The position numbers and the translations under genes were made by a program. The notes under the pieces were generated by a model that was not told the DNA's origin, searched no databases, and saw nothing but the letters and a program-made list of their open reading frames with translations. A stretch of 7,404 nt of DNA from a bacterium (GTDB lineage: Bacteria > Thermosulfidibacterota > Thermosulfidibacteria > Thermosulfidibacterales > JALWSI01), in NCBI GenBank assembly GCA_027080315.1, contig JALWSI010000074.1, forward strand, positions 1 through 7,404, written 5' to 3'. Within the stretch, counting starts at the first letter, position 1. Each line of letters begins with the position of its first letter. Below, one piece after another: positions 1 through 6,224 of this stretch.

Positions 1-30
1 GACCCAGAGCCCACCCGCAGATGGAACCCT

Positions 31-861
31 TTGATCACCTACGTGGTGTGCATATCAATCATAGCCCTCTGTGGCTGGTGGATTCACTGGAGGAGCTACC
101 GTAACTGGAGAGACTCCGCCATAGAGCTGGCACAGCTCTACAAATCACACGGATACCTCCACGAGGCATTGCTATCCCTCCGTAACGCCCTTGAAGAACA
201 TCCAAACTCCCCTGAGGTGAACTACCAGATGGGAGAGCTCCTCTACCTTCTTGGAAGAAGGGAAGAGGCCACACCTTACTTCAAAAAGGTGCTGAAGAAA
301 GGGGGATTCCCTCCAGAAATAGAGGGTTCTCTCATGATCCTTGCAGGGCAAAGAGAAGAAGGCATCTCGTGGCTCTCTCAAAAGCTTGAAGGTGCAAACA
401 ACGAAACCCAGGGCATGCTGCTAAACGACAGGGCCTTGGGAGAGGTCTTCTCACGGCAGAAGACCGAGGCCTGGGGCGACCTGAAGAAGGCCATCAAGCT
501 GTGGAACAGCCCCGTTCCCAGATTCAATCTTGGCACCCTGGCTTTTGAGCAGGCAGATGGACCCACCTGTGTCTCAGAGATGGAGAGTCTAAGGCAGGAG
601 TTTCCTGGTAATCCTCTAATTCTCAACAATCTTGCTCTATGCTACGCCTTGCTGGGAGAGAGCAACAAGGCCATATTTCTCTTGAACTCTGCAGTAGATC
701 ACTCGTTGTACAGCCCATACATCTGGAAGAACCTTGCCATCCTCACAGGAAACCAGCTGATCCCTGTCTATCAGGTAGAGGCGGAGGAGATTAAAGGGGA
801 GGACCTTGCTCCGATTCCCTTCATCTTCGCCTTTTCGTGGCAACTGAACACGGAGAAATGA
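31..861 (+). CDS. Membrane-anchored tetratricopeptide-repeat (TPR) protein, 5' end uncertain
   Basis: Seen: a hydrophobic stretch at residues 2-18, ending in WWIHW and followed by arginine-rich sequence, looks like an N-terminal signal anchor that would place the rest in the cytoplasm or at the membrane. TPR-like helix pairs follow at about residues 29-61, 62-95 and 195-230, with typical A/G/Y/P spacing such as GYLHEALLSLRNALEEHP and GRREEATPYFKKVL. TPR domains mediate protein-protein contacts, and no enzymatic domain is visible. The start used is a TTG with only a weak purine stretch (GGAA) before it. The frame stays open to the left window edge, so the true start may lie outside. Against that, an upstream frame stops at 32-34, making a TTGA overlap that would suit coupled translation at 31. 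The gene ends 3 nt before the glucokinase gene, so the two are almost certainly co-transcribed. The partner and role are unknown. Confidence 0.8.
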   Translation: MITYVVCISIIALCGWWIHWRSYRNWRDSAIELAQLYKSHGYLHEALLSLRNALEEHPNSPEVNYQMGELLYLLGRREEATPYFKKVLKKGGFPPEIEGSLMILAGQREEGISWLSQKLEGANNETQGMLLNDRALGEVFSRQKTEAWGDLKKAIKLWNSPVPRFNLGTLAFEQADGPTCVSEMESLRQEFPGNPLILNNLALCYALLGESNKAIFLLNSAVDHSLYSPYIWKNLAILTGNQLIPVYQVEAEEIKGEDLAPIPFIFAFSWQLNTEK

Positions 862-864
862 GCC

Positions 865-1770
865 ATGGGCGTATCCATAGGGATTGACGTTGGAGGCACA
901 TACATCAAAGGGGTGCTACTCAAAAACGAAGAGGTAGAAAAGAAGGTAAGCATTCCATCTCCCAAAGGTGAGATAAACGCCTTAATTGATTCCATAATAG
1001 AAGTGGCATCAGCGCTCAGCCAGAAAGAGAGGCTTCCTGTGGGGGTGGGAATAGCCTCCCCCTATCTCTACGATTCGGGAGAGATGGTGACCCCACCCAA
1101 TCTCCCTTTTAACGGAAGGCTTCCCATAAGGGATCTCCTTCAGGAAAGATTGGGGAGACCCATAGTGGTGGACAACGACGCAAACGTGGCTGCCTTTGGA
1201 GAGTGGAGGCTGGGAGCAGGTAGGGGCAGTAGGGTTATGCTATGTCTAACCCTGGGAACTGGAGTAGGAGGGGGAGTGGTGGCCAACGGAGGTCTGTTTA
1301 GGGGTGCCCATGGGATGGCGGCAGAGTTTGGCCACATCACCGTGGATCCTGCTGGCCCCTTATGTGGATGCGGCAACAGAGGCTGTCTTGAGACCATGGC
1401 CTCTGCAACGGCTTTGAAAAGAATCTACTGCCAACTAATAGAGGGGGGAGGACGACTGGCAGAGAACCCTACCCCAGAAGAGATATTCAATATGGCCAAA
1501 GAGGGAGACCCCTTTGCCGAAAAGGCTTTTGAGACGGTGGGGGAATCCCTTGGAATAGGGATAACATCCCTTGTGAACTCCTTTGATCCCGATACAGTAG
1601 TGATAGGTGGTGGACTATCAAACGCGTGGAGTGTACTATGGCCCACTGTCAGGAGCGAGATGGAGAAGAGGCTTCTGGCACAGAAGTACAGAGAGGTAGA
1701 GATAAATCCCGCCAAGCTGGGCTCATGGGGAGGAGCGGTAGGAGCCGCGTGCTTGGCGTTAGAGAGCTAA
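865..1770 (+). CDS. glcK: ROK-family sugar kinase, probable glucokinase
   Basis: Probably phosphorylates glucose to glucose 6-phosphate with ATP in the cytoplasm. Seen: an N-terminal ATPase-fold phosphate loop (DVGGTYIKG, residues 8-16); the DNDAN segment, in which Asp105 is the expected catalytic base; the ROK signature core with LGTGVGGG (130-137) and E154/H157 in AAEFGHI; and the zinc-binding CGCGNRGCLE motif (C167, C169, C174, with His157 as the fourth ligand). A second phosphate loop, VIGGGLS, lies near the C-terminus. The length of 301 residues is normal for single-domain ROK kinases. There is no N-terminal helix-turn-helix, so this is the enzyme type and not the repressor type. GGAG at 852-855 sits well for the ATG. 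The gene is translationally close to the TPR gene upstream and 46 nt from the FBP aldolase/phosphatase gene downstream. ROK proteins vary in substrate, so another hexose or N-acetylhexosamine is possible. Confidence 0.88.
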   Translation: MGVSIGIDVGGTYIKGVLLKNEEVEKKVSIPSPKGEINALIDSIIEVASALSQKERLPVGVGIASPYLYDSGEMVTPPNLPFNGRLPIRDLLQERLGRPIVVDNDANVAAFGEWRLGAGRGSRVMLCLTLGTGVGGGVVANGGLFRGAHGMAAEFGHITVDPAGPLCGCGNRGCLETMASATALKRIYCQLIEGGGRLAENPTPEEIFNMAKEGDPFAEKAFETVGESLGIGITSLVNSFDPDTVVIGGGLSNAWSVLWPTVRSEMEKRLLAQKYREVEINPAKLGSWGGAVGAACLALES

Positions 1771-1775
1771 AACCT

Positions 1776-1805
1776 TTGAAATTATTTTTAAAGTGGAAAT
1801 ATAAG
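1776..1805 (+). promoter_or_regulatory. Possible internal promoter before FBP aldolase/phosphatase
   Basis: In the AT-rich 46-nt gap after the glucokinase stop there is TTGAAA (1776-1781), an 18-nt spacer and TATAAG (1800-1805), each matching 5 of 6 consensus positions. The -10 touches the Shine-Dalgarno GGGAGG (1805-1810). Transcription would therefore begin only a few bases before the ATG at 1817 and give a nearly leaderless message. Chance resemblance in AT-rich DNA is quite possible. Confidence 0.3.
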
Positions 1806-1816
1806 GGAGGATCAAC

Positions 1817-2908
1817 ATGAAGGTTACTCTGAGCGTAATCAAAGCAGACGTAGGCGGATACGTTGGACACAGCCACATGCACCCAAAACTGGAGGAGGTC
1901 GCCCGAGAGTCTCTGGAAGGGGCCAAAGAAGACAGGCTCATTCTTGACTTCAGCGTTCTACACTGCGGAGACGATCTGGAGCTAATCATGACCCACACCA
2001 AAGGAGAGGAGGACCAGGAGATCCACAAACTGGCGTGGGACACCTTCATGCGCTGCACAGAAGCCGCTCAAAACCTCAAGCTGTATGGCGCAGGTCAGGA
2101 CATGCTGGCAGATGCCTTCAGCGGCAACGTGAAGGGTATGGGGCCAGGTGTAGCAGAGATGGTGATTGAAAACCGAGAGAGCGAGCCCATACTCATCTTC
2201 ATGGCAGACAAGACCTCACCTGGTGCCTGGAACCTTCCCCTTTTCAAGATGTTCGCAGATCCCTTCAACACCCCTGGGCTTGTTATTGACCCCAAAATGC
2301 ACGACGGATTCGTTTTTGAGGTGATGGACGTAAAAGAGGGTCTTAGCATCAAGCTTGGGTGTCCTGAAGAGATGTATGATCTGCTGGTGCTGATCGGTGC
2401 CCCTGACCGCTACATGCTCAAAGGGGTTTACACCAAAGATGGCAAAGTGGCCGCCAAAGCCTCGGTTCAGAGACTAAACATGATGGCTGGCAAGTACGTT
2501 GGAAAGGACGATCCTGTACTCATCGTTAGAACCCAGAGTGGATTCCCCGCAGTGGGAGAAGCCCTTGAGCCCTTCAGCTTCCCGCACCTCGTTGAAGGCT
2601 GGATGAGGGGATCTCACAACGGCCCCTTCACTCCCGTTTCCTTCAAACAGGCCAATCCCACAAGGTTTGACGGACCTCCCAGAGTAATCTGTGCTGGATA
2701 CCAGCTATGCAAGGGGATTCTGGTGGGCCCAGTGGATATGTTTGACGATCCCAGCTACGACTACACCCGCCAGAAGGCATGGGAGATAACAGAATACATG
2801 AGACGCCACGGGCCATTTGAACCCCATAGACTCCCCCTTGAAGAGATGGAGTACACCACCATGCCCGAAGTTATGAAGAAGCTGAACAAGAGGTTCACCA
2901 GGGATTAA
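1817..2908 (+). CDS. fbp: Fructose-1,6-bisphosphate aldolase/phosphatase (bifunctional, FBPA/P type)
   Basis: This family makes fructose 6-phosphate from triose phosphates in one active site: aldol condensation to fructose 1,6-bisphosphate, then Mg-dependent removal of the 1-phosphate. It is an essentially one-way gluconeogenic step. Seen: residues lining up with the metal and Schiff-base sites of the archaeal enzymes, namely Asp11 and His18 in KADVGGYVGH, Asp52-Asp53 in HCGDD, Gln94, Asp131-Lys132 in MADKTSPG, Tyr227 and Lys230-Asp231 in KYVGKDD (Lys230 is the expected Schiff-base lysine), and the late Tyr346. No key residue is missing, and 363 residues is the usual length. GGGAGG at 1805-1810 fixes the ATG start. 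The gene follows glucokinase and is closed by a terminator about 20 nt after its stop. The family is common in archaea and in thermophilic or deep-branching bacteria, which says something about the host. Confidence 0.96.
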   Translation: MKVTLSVIKADVGGYVGHSHMHPKLEEVARESLEGAKEDRLILDFSVLHCGDDLELIMTHTKGEEDQEIHKLAWDTFMRCTEAAQNLKLYGAGQDMLADAFSGNVKGMGPGVAEMVIENRESEPILIFMADKTSPGAWNLPLFKMFADPFNTPGLVIDPKMHDGFVFEVMDVKEGLSIKLGCPEEMYDLLVLIGAPDRYMLKGVYTKDGKVAAKASVQRLNMMAGKYVGKDDPVLIVRTQSGFPAVGEALEPFSFPHLVEGWMRGSHNGPFTPVSFKQANPTRFDGPPRVICAGYQLCKGILVGPVDMFDDPSYDYTRQKAWEITEYMRRHGPFEPHRLPLEEMEYTTMPEVMKKLNKRFTRD

Positions 2909-2927
2909 GCGCTTTGATAAACACCAG

Positions 2928-2957
2928 AAGGCTCCTGAATCCACAGGGGCCTTTTTT
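2928..2957 (+). terminator. Intrinsic terminator after FBP aldolase/phosphatase
   Basis: A 10-bp stem (2928-2937 with 2944-2953, a single G-T wobble) with a 6-nt loop runs into a block of six T residues (2952-2957). This is the standard Rho-independent form. It begins 20 nt after the stop codon at 2908 and separates the sugar-metabolism operon from the cupin-ilvE operon. There is no T-run on the opposite strand, so it should act in the + direction only. Confidence 0.92.
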
Positions 2958-2981
2958 GTTTAAGAACACAGGGTTAGACCC

Positions 2982-3010
2982 TTGTCTATCAGACACTCCT
3001 CGGTTACTAA
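2982..3010 (+). promoter_or_regulatory. Weak candidate promoter for the cupin-ilvE operon
   Basis: A new transcription start is expected after the terminator at 2957. The best visible match is TTGTCT (2982-2987), a 17-nt spacer and TACTAA (3005-3010), which match 4 and 3 of 6 consensus positions. A short inverted repeat, AGGGT-TAG-ACCCT (2970-2982), touches the -35. The match is poor and another start between 2958 and 3030 is possible. Confidence 0.25.
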
Positions 3011-3028
3011 GGGGGCGTTCGTAACAAG

Positions 3029-3038
3029 AGGAAGGGAG
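3029..3038 (+). promoter_or_regulatory. Ribosome binding site that fixes the cupin start
   Basis: The purine run AGGAAGGGAG ends 6 nt before the ATG at 3045. The alternative in-frame TTG at 2982 has no such site, overlaps the presumed promoter region, and would add 21 residues that do not look like part of a cupin fold. The ATG is therefore preferred. Confidence 0.8.
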
Positions 3039-3044
3039 ATAGCT

Positions 3045-3380
3045 ATGCCAATACCCAAGTTCAAAGCGTGGAACCAGGTTCCAGAAAAGACCCCCTTAGA
3101 GGGAGTGTCAATGAGAACGGTATGGGGAGAAAAAGCCATGATGGCCCTTTTCAATCTAGCCCCTGAGGCAGAGGTGCCCTTGCATCAGCATCCCCACGAG
3201 CAGCTTGGAACGGTGCTTGAGGGCAGCATAACCTTCCTGGTGAACGGAGAAGAGGTGGAACTAACAAAGGGAACCACCTATGTTATCCCAGGAGGGATTG
3301 AGCACAGCGCCAGGGCAGGAGAGAAAGGTGCAGTGGTACTTGATATCTTCTCTCCACCCAGGGAAGAGTACAAAGATTAG
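3045..3380 (+). CDS. Small single-domain cupin protein
   Basis: A 111-residue cytoplasmic beta-barrel of the cupin_2 type. Seen: cupin motif 1 as PLHQHPHEQLGTVLEG (His47, His49, Gln53 and a trailing Glu59-Gly60), and motif 2 as GTTYVIPGGIEHSA (Pro82-Gly83, His87). The three histidines would be expected to bind a divalent metal. The usual glutamate ligand of motif 1 is a glutamine here, or is replaced by the neighbouring Glu52. Small cupins include dioxygenases, isomerases and sugar- or ligand-binding proteins, and nothing here picks among them. The gene leads the operon, 30 nt ahead of ilvE. A role in amino-acid or sugar metabolism is only a guess from position. Confidence 0.87.
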   Translation: MPIPKFKAWNQVPEKTPLEGVSMRTVWGEKAMMALFNLAPEAEVPLHQHPHEQLGTVLEGSITFLVNGEEVELTKGTTYVIPGGIEHSARAGEKGAVVLDIFSPPREEYKD

Positions 3381-3410
3381 ATTTCCCTCAATAGATTCAG
3401 GAGGAAAAGA

Positions 3411-4325
3411 ATGGAGACCGTTAAGTACATCTGGATGAATGGAGAGCTTGTGAAGTGGGAAGAGGCAAAGGTTCACGTTCTCACCCACACCTTACACTAC
3501 GGTTTAGGGGTTTTTGAAGGCATTCGCTGCTACAACACCCCCAAAGGTCCAGCAGTCTTCAGGTGCAGAGAGCACATGAACAGACTGATCAACTCTGCCC
3601 ACATCACCAGGATGGAGGTAGAATACACAGCCGAAGAGTTGAGGGCTGCCACCTTTGAAACCATCAAGGCCAACAACTTGAAATCGTGCTACATCCGACC
3701 TATTCTATTCTATGGCTATGGTAGTATGGGGGTCTATCCAAAAGAGAACCCCATAGAGGCCGTGATTGCCTGCTGGCCTTGGGGAGCCTACTTGGGAGAA
3801 GAGGGGATGGCAAAGGGAATAAGGTGCTGCACTTCCTCCTTCACCAGGCACCACGTGAACATAGCTATGACCAAGGCCAAGGTATGCGGCAACTACGTAA
3901 ACTCCCAGCTTGCCAAAATAGAGGCAATAGAGAACGGATTTGATGAAGCCTTGATGCTTGACGTGGATGGTACAGTCTCTGAAGGAACGGGAGAGAACCT
4001 GTTCATTGTGAGAAACGGCGTTCTCAAAACTCCTCCTCTATCAGGGGTGCTTGAGGGCATAACCAGGGACTGCGTCATAACCTTAGCGGAGGAGATAGGG
4101 GTGAAGGTTGTAGAGTCAAATATAACCCGAGACGAGCTCTACATAGCCGACGAGGTGTTCCTTTGCGGAACCGCAGCGGAGATCACCCCAGTAAGAGAGG
4201 TGGACCACAGGCAGATTGGTCCCGGCAAACCAGGACCAATCACCCAAGAGATTCAGAAGCGATTCTTTGCGGTGGTGAAAGGAGAGGACCAGAGCCACGA
4301 GGAGTGGTTAGACTTTGTAGAGTAG
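3411..4325 (+). CDS. ilvE: Branched-chain amino acid aminotransferase (PLP fold type IV)
   Basis: Catalyses the last step of leucine, isoleucine and valine synthesis (and the first of their breakdown), moving the amino group between glutamate and the branched 2-oxo acids with pyridoxal phosphate, in the cytoplasm. Seen: the N-terminal [19 protein letters not shown] strand region; the [15 protein letters not shown] segment; Arg96 in [11 protein letters not shown]; the PLP lysine Lys157 in [12 protein letters not shown]; the SEGTGENLF stretch; and the C-terminal GTAAEITPV phosphate-binding turn. The length of 304 residues is normal for IlvE and longer than most D-amino acid transaminases or 4-amino-4-deoxychorismate lyases. 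AGGAGG lies a few bases before the ATG. Its stop is 11 nt from the next start, so it is co-transcribed with the zinc-ribbon gene downstream. No other ilv or leu gene is in view. Confidence 0.95.
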   Translation: METVKYIWMNGELVKWEEAKVHVLTHTLHYGLGVFEGIRCYNTPKGPAVFRCREHMNRLINSAHITRMEVEYTAEELRAATFETIKANNLKSCYIRPILFYGYGSMGVYPKENPIEAVIACWPWGAYLGEEGMAKGIRCCTSSFTRHHVNIAMTKAKVCGNYVNSQLAKIEAIENGFDEALMLDVDGTVSEGTGENLFIVRNGVLKTPPLSGVLEGITRDCVITLAEEIGVKVVESNITRDELYIADEVFLCGTAAEITPVREVDHRQIGPGKPGPITQEIQKRFFAVVKGEDQSHEEWLDFVE

Positions 4326-4336
4326 GAGGTGCTGCC

Positions 4337-4636
4337 ATGCCCATTTACGAGTATCGCTGCAGGGTGTGTGATCATAGGTTTGAGCTTCTGCGCTCTTTTA
4401 GCGACACCACACCGGTAACCTGCCCAAAGTGCGGGGGAGAGGTGAAGAAGCTAATCTCCCGCAACTCCTTCATCTTGAAGGGAAGTGGATGGTATGCCAC
4501 CGACTACGCCTCTAAAAACGGAGGGGGTAGCTCACACAAACCATCGTCTGGTTCAGAAAGCGGAGAGGACAAGTCCTCTTCTTCCAGCTGTTCTCCAACA
4601 GGATGCAGTAACTGCGGAGGATGCTCAAGCACATAG
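4337..4636 (+). CDS. FmdB-family zinc-ribbon protein with cysteine-rich tail
   Basis: A 99-residue small protein. Seen: the family's opening [16 protein letters not shown], a four-cysteine zinc ribbon (C8, C11, C29, C32 as CxxC...CPKC), and the typical GSGWYATDY segment around residue 50. A Ser/Gly/Lys-rich linker follows, then a second cysteine group (C85, C90, C93, C96) at the extreme C-terminus. The family is often annotated as a putative regulatory protein after FmdB of methylotrophs, but no general biochemical role is established. The tail could bind a second metal ion; that is inference. The start is the ATG at 4337 with GGAGGT 6-11 nt upstream; the frame extends further left only as an overlap with ilvE. 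A shorter relative is encoded on the other strand at 6225-6416. Confidence 0.9.
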   Translation: MPIYEYRCRVCDHRFELLRSFSDTTPVTCPKCGGEVKKLISRNSFILKGSGWYATDYASKNGGGSSHKPSSGSESGEDKSSSSSCSPTGCSNCGGCSST

Positions 4637-4647
4637 AATAACCCTTT

Positions 4648-4656
4648 AGGAGGTGG
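4648..4656 (+). promoter_or_regulatory. Ribosome binding site supporting a TTG start
   Basis: AGGAGGTGG lies 6 nt before the TTG at 4663, and no ATG or GTG is better placed nearby. This strong Shine-Dalgarno sequence is the reason for taking TTG as the start of the 128-residue protein. Confidence 0.75.
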
Positions 4657-4662
4657 AGGGAA

Positions 4663-5049
4663 TTGAAGAGATACAAACGGGTGGCAGAAGCGGTTTTGGA
4701 GAGAACCATAATAGACCTGCTGAAACCCATTGCAGAGAACAGAAAGAAGACCGCCGATTGGACCAGCGCATACCAGTGGGTATTCAACCCCGACAATGGT
4801 AGCATCTTAAGATTTGAGCTGTGCTGTGAGGTCCTTGACGTAAACCCAGATCAGCTTCGCGAAAAGCTGAAAGAGGCGTGTTCTTCAAGAATAAACGCTC
4901 TGAGGGTCCTATGCAAAAGTCGTAAGATGGACATCAATGACATCAGCGACGTTGAAGGCCTTGAGGAACTCCTTCAAGAGGGAAAGGAGACCTCAGTGGA
5001 CTTCATTGTTGATTCTTTGCGTAGAGGATCCGTAACCCCTCAAGAGTGA
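4663..5049 (+). CDS. Unrecognised 128-residue protein, possibly with a helix-turn-helix-like segment
   Basis: I do not recognise a named family. Seen: a charged, helical N-terminus (residues 1-30), a tryptophan/aromatic patch (W33, Y37, W39, F41 in [10 protein letters not shown]), then [20 protein letters not shown] (about 51-70), which has the spacing of a helix-turn-helix or small winged helix with a turn at VNP, and a basic then acidic C-terminal third. There is no signal peptide, membrane segment or zinc motif, although paired cysteines occur at 54-55. The layout recalls short uncharacterised proteins I associate with deltaproteobacteria, but that is recollection, not a match. It starts with TTG behind a strong ribosome binding site 26 nt after the FmdB-type gene, so it should belong to the same operon. 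Its last 47 bp overlap the end of coaX on the other strand. DNA binding is inference. Confidence 0.75.
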   Translation: MKRYKRVAEAVLERTIIDLLKPIAENRKKTADWTSAYQWVFNPDNGSILRFELCCEVLDVNPDQLREKLKEACSSRINALRVLCKSRKMDINDISDVEGLEELLQEGKETSVDFIVDSLRRGSVTPQE

Positions 5050-5776
5050 GATCAGGATCCACCTTGTCTATGTATTGAGAGGCGGTGGCCATCAAATGAG
5101 CCAGCCCACCAGTGGCCACCGTCACCGCGTCTTCCTTTAACTCTCTTTTTATGCGCTCTATCATGCCGTCAATGAGAGATACGTACCCGTAAAAGATCCC
5201 TGACTGCATGCTCTCCACAGTGTTTTTGCCAATCACCCTCAGCGGTTCCTTGATTTCAACCCTGGGTAGTTGAGCTGTTTCATTGAAGAGAGCGTTCATT
5301 GAAATTCCAATGCCAGGAGAGATGGCTCCACCAAGATATTCCCCTTTTCCAGAGATCACATCAAAGGTGGTGGCGGTGCCAAGGTCAACCACTATGGCAG
5401 GCCCTCCATATTTGGTGTAGGCAGCCACGGTGTTCACTATTCTATCGGTACCAACCTCCCGGGGATTATCCACAACAATGGGCACCCCCGTCTTTATCCC
5501 CGGACCCACCACAAGGGGTTCAGTGTCAGTTAGCTCTCTCAGGGTCTCCCTAAGCACCTCTGTAAGAGGAGGAACAACGCTGGAGATCACCGTTCCAGAT
5601 ATCTGCCTTTCTGGGATGTTGAAAAGAGAGAACAACTGATGAACCATAACCAGATACTCGCTTGAGGTGTTCTTCTTGCGTGTAGAGATTCTGAAGGAGT
5701 GAAGAAGCTCCTCTCCTTTGTAAACCCCAAAAACGATATTGGTGTTACCAACATCAATAACCAGAATAAGAGACAT
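5003..5776 (-). CDS. coaX: Type III pantothenate kinase
   Basis: Phosphorylates pantothenate to 4'-phosphopantothenate, the first step of coenzyme A synthesis, in the cytoplasm. Type III enzymes need a monovalent cation and are not feedback-inhibited by CoA as type I is. Seen: ASKHA-fold phosphate loop 1, VIDVGNTN (Asp8); the EVGTDRIVN motif (Asp111, the expected catalytic base); [11 protein letters not shown] (Asp131, phosphate loop 2 and cation region); GGAISPGI; and VATGGLA near the end. The length of 257 residues is typical. GAAGGAG inside the end of ruvX serves as ribosome binding site, and the ATG is 4 nt after the ruvX stop, so translation is probably coupled. BirA, the usual neighbour of coaX in many bacteria, is not here. 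The C-terminal codons overlap the convergent 128-residue gene. Confidence 0.95.
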   Translation of the reverse strand: MSLILVIDVGNTNIVFGVYKGEELLHSFRISTRKKNTSSEYLVMVHQLFSLFNIPERQISGTVISSVVPPLTEVLRETLRELTDTEPLVVGPGIKTGVPIVVDNPREVGTDRIVNTVAAYTKYGGPAIVVDLGTATTFDVISGKGEYLGGAISPGIGISMNALFNETAQLPRVEIKEPLRVIGKNTVESMQSGIFYGYVSLIDGMIERIKRELKEDAVTVATGGLAHLMATASQYIDKVDPDLTLEGLRILYAKNQQ

Positions 5777-5780
5777 TCAG

Positions 5781-6188
5781 TTAAGCTCCTTCACTTTCAA
5801 GGTATCTCTCAAGAAGAAGGGCCGCCGCCACTCCGTCCCTCTTGCCCTTCTGACGCCTCTCTGAGAGCCCGCTCTCCCTCAAAACACCTTTGGCCTCCCA
5901 GGTGGTGAACCTCTCGTCATAGAGAACAACAGGCAAACCTGTTTCCTGACCCACCCTATTTGCAAACTCCTTAGCCTCACGAGCCATGGTGCCCTCTTCA
6001 CCTTCAATAAGAATGGGAAGCCCCACCACCACCTTTGAGACCTCCCATTCCGACACCACTCTCTTTAAGCTGTTCCAGAAAGCAGCATTAAGCTTCAAGG
6101 TTTGCAGAGGGCGGGGAAGACCTCCCTTCTCATGGGCCACTGCCAACCCCACCCTCACCTTACCGTAGTCTATTGCCAGAATCCTCAT
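5781..6188 (-). CDS. ruvX: RuvX/YqgF-type putative Holliday junction resolvase (pre-16S rRNA nuclease)
   Basis: RNase H-fold nuclease family, proposed both as a Holliday junction resolvase and as the nuclease that matures the 5' end of 16S rRNA. Seen: ILAIDYGKVRVGLAV with the first catalytic Asp7; KVVVGLPI (52-59); LYDERFTTWEA with Glu92; and the late KRDGVAAALLL with Asp118, the three acidic residues expected in this fold. The length of 135 residues is normal. The ATG at 6188 places the first strand at the expected distance and no in-frame start lies further upstream, yet there is no Shine-Dalgarno sequence directly before it. A perfect hairpin (6193-6211) occupies that space. The gene sits between the short zinc-ribbon gene (36 nt upstream) and coaX (4 nt downstream) in the thioredoxin operon. 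Confidence 0.93.
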   Translation of the reverse strand: MRILAIDYGKVRVGLAVAHEKGGLPRPLQTLKLNAAFWNSLKRVVSEWEVSKVVVGLPILIEGEEGTMAREAKEFANRVGQETGLPVVLYDERFTTWEAKGVLRESGLSERRQKGKRDGVAAALLLERYLESEGA

Positions 6189-6192
6189 TCCG

Positions 6193-6211
6193 GTCGGACA
6201 ACCTGTCCGAC
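6193..6211 (-). promoter_or_regulatory. Perfect hairpin directly in front of ruvX
   Basis: Eight-base arms GTCGGACA and TGTCCGAC with a 3-nt loop fill most of the 36-nt gap between the short zinc-ribbon gene and ruvX. The hairpin ends 4 nt before the ruvX ATG. No T-run follows on the - strand, so it is not an ordinary intrinsic terminator. A weak GGATAAAG lies just before the hairpin and only CCGGA after it. It may limit or couple ruvX translation, mark an RNA cleavage site, or be a protein-binding palindrome. Confidence 0.55.
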
Positions 6212-6224
6212 TTTATCCGATGCC

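Noticed and set aside
1140-1397. Long - strand frames opposite glucokinase, such as 1140-1397 and 1425-1715
   Set aside because: Their translations are proline/serine-rich and low in complexity, as expected from the reverse of a coding strand, and lie opposite a well-supported gene.
2982-3044. Longer N-terminus for the cupin from a TTG at 2982
   Set aside because: No ribosome binding site precedes it, it overlaps the likely promoter region, and the ATG at 3045 has a well-spaced purine-rich site.
4163-4336. Extended frame upstream of the FmdB-type gene
   Set aside because: It lies wholly inside ilvE in another frame. The family's conserved start MPIYE begins at 4337 behind its own ribosome binding site.
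6193-6211. Intrinsic terminator between the short zinc-ribbon gene and ruvX
   Set aside because: On the transcribed (-) strand the hairpin is followed by CCGGAATG with no T-run. The short TTTAT lies on the untranscribed side.
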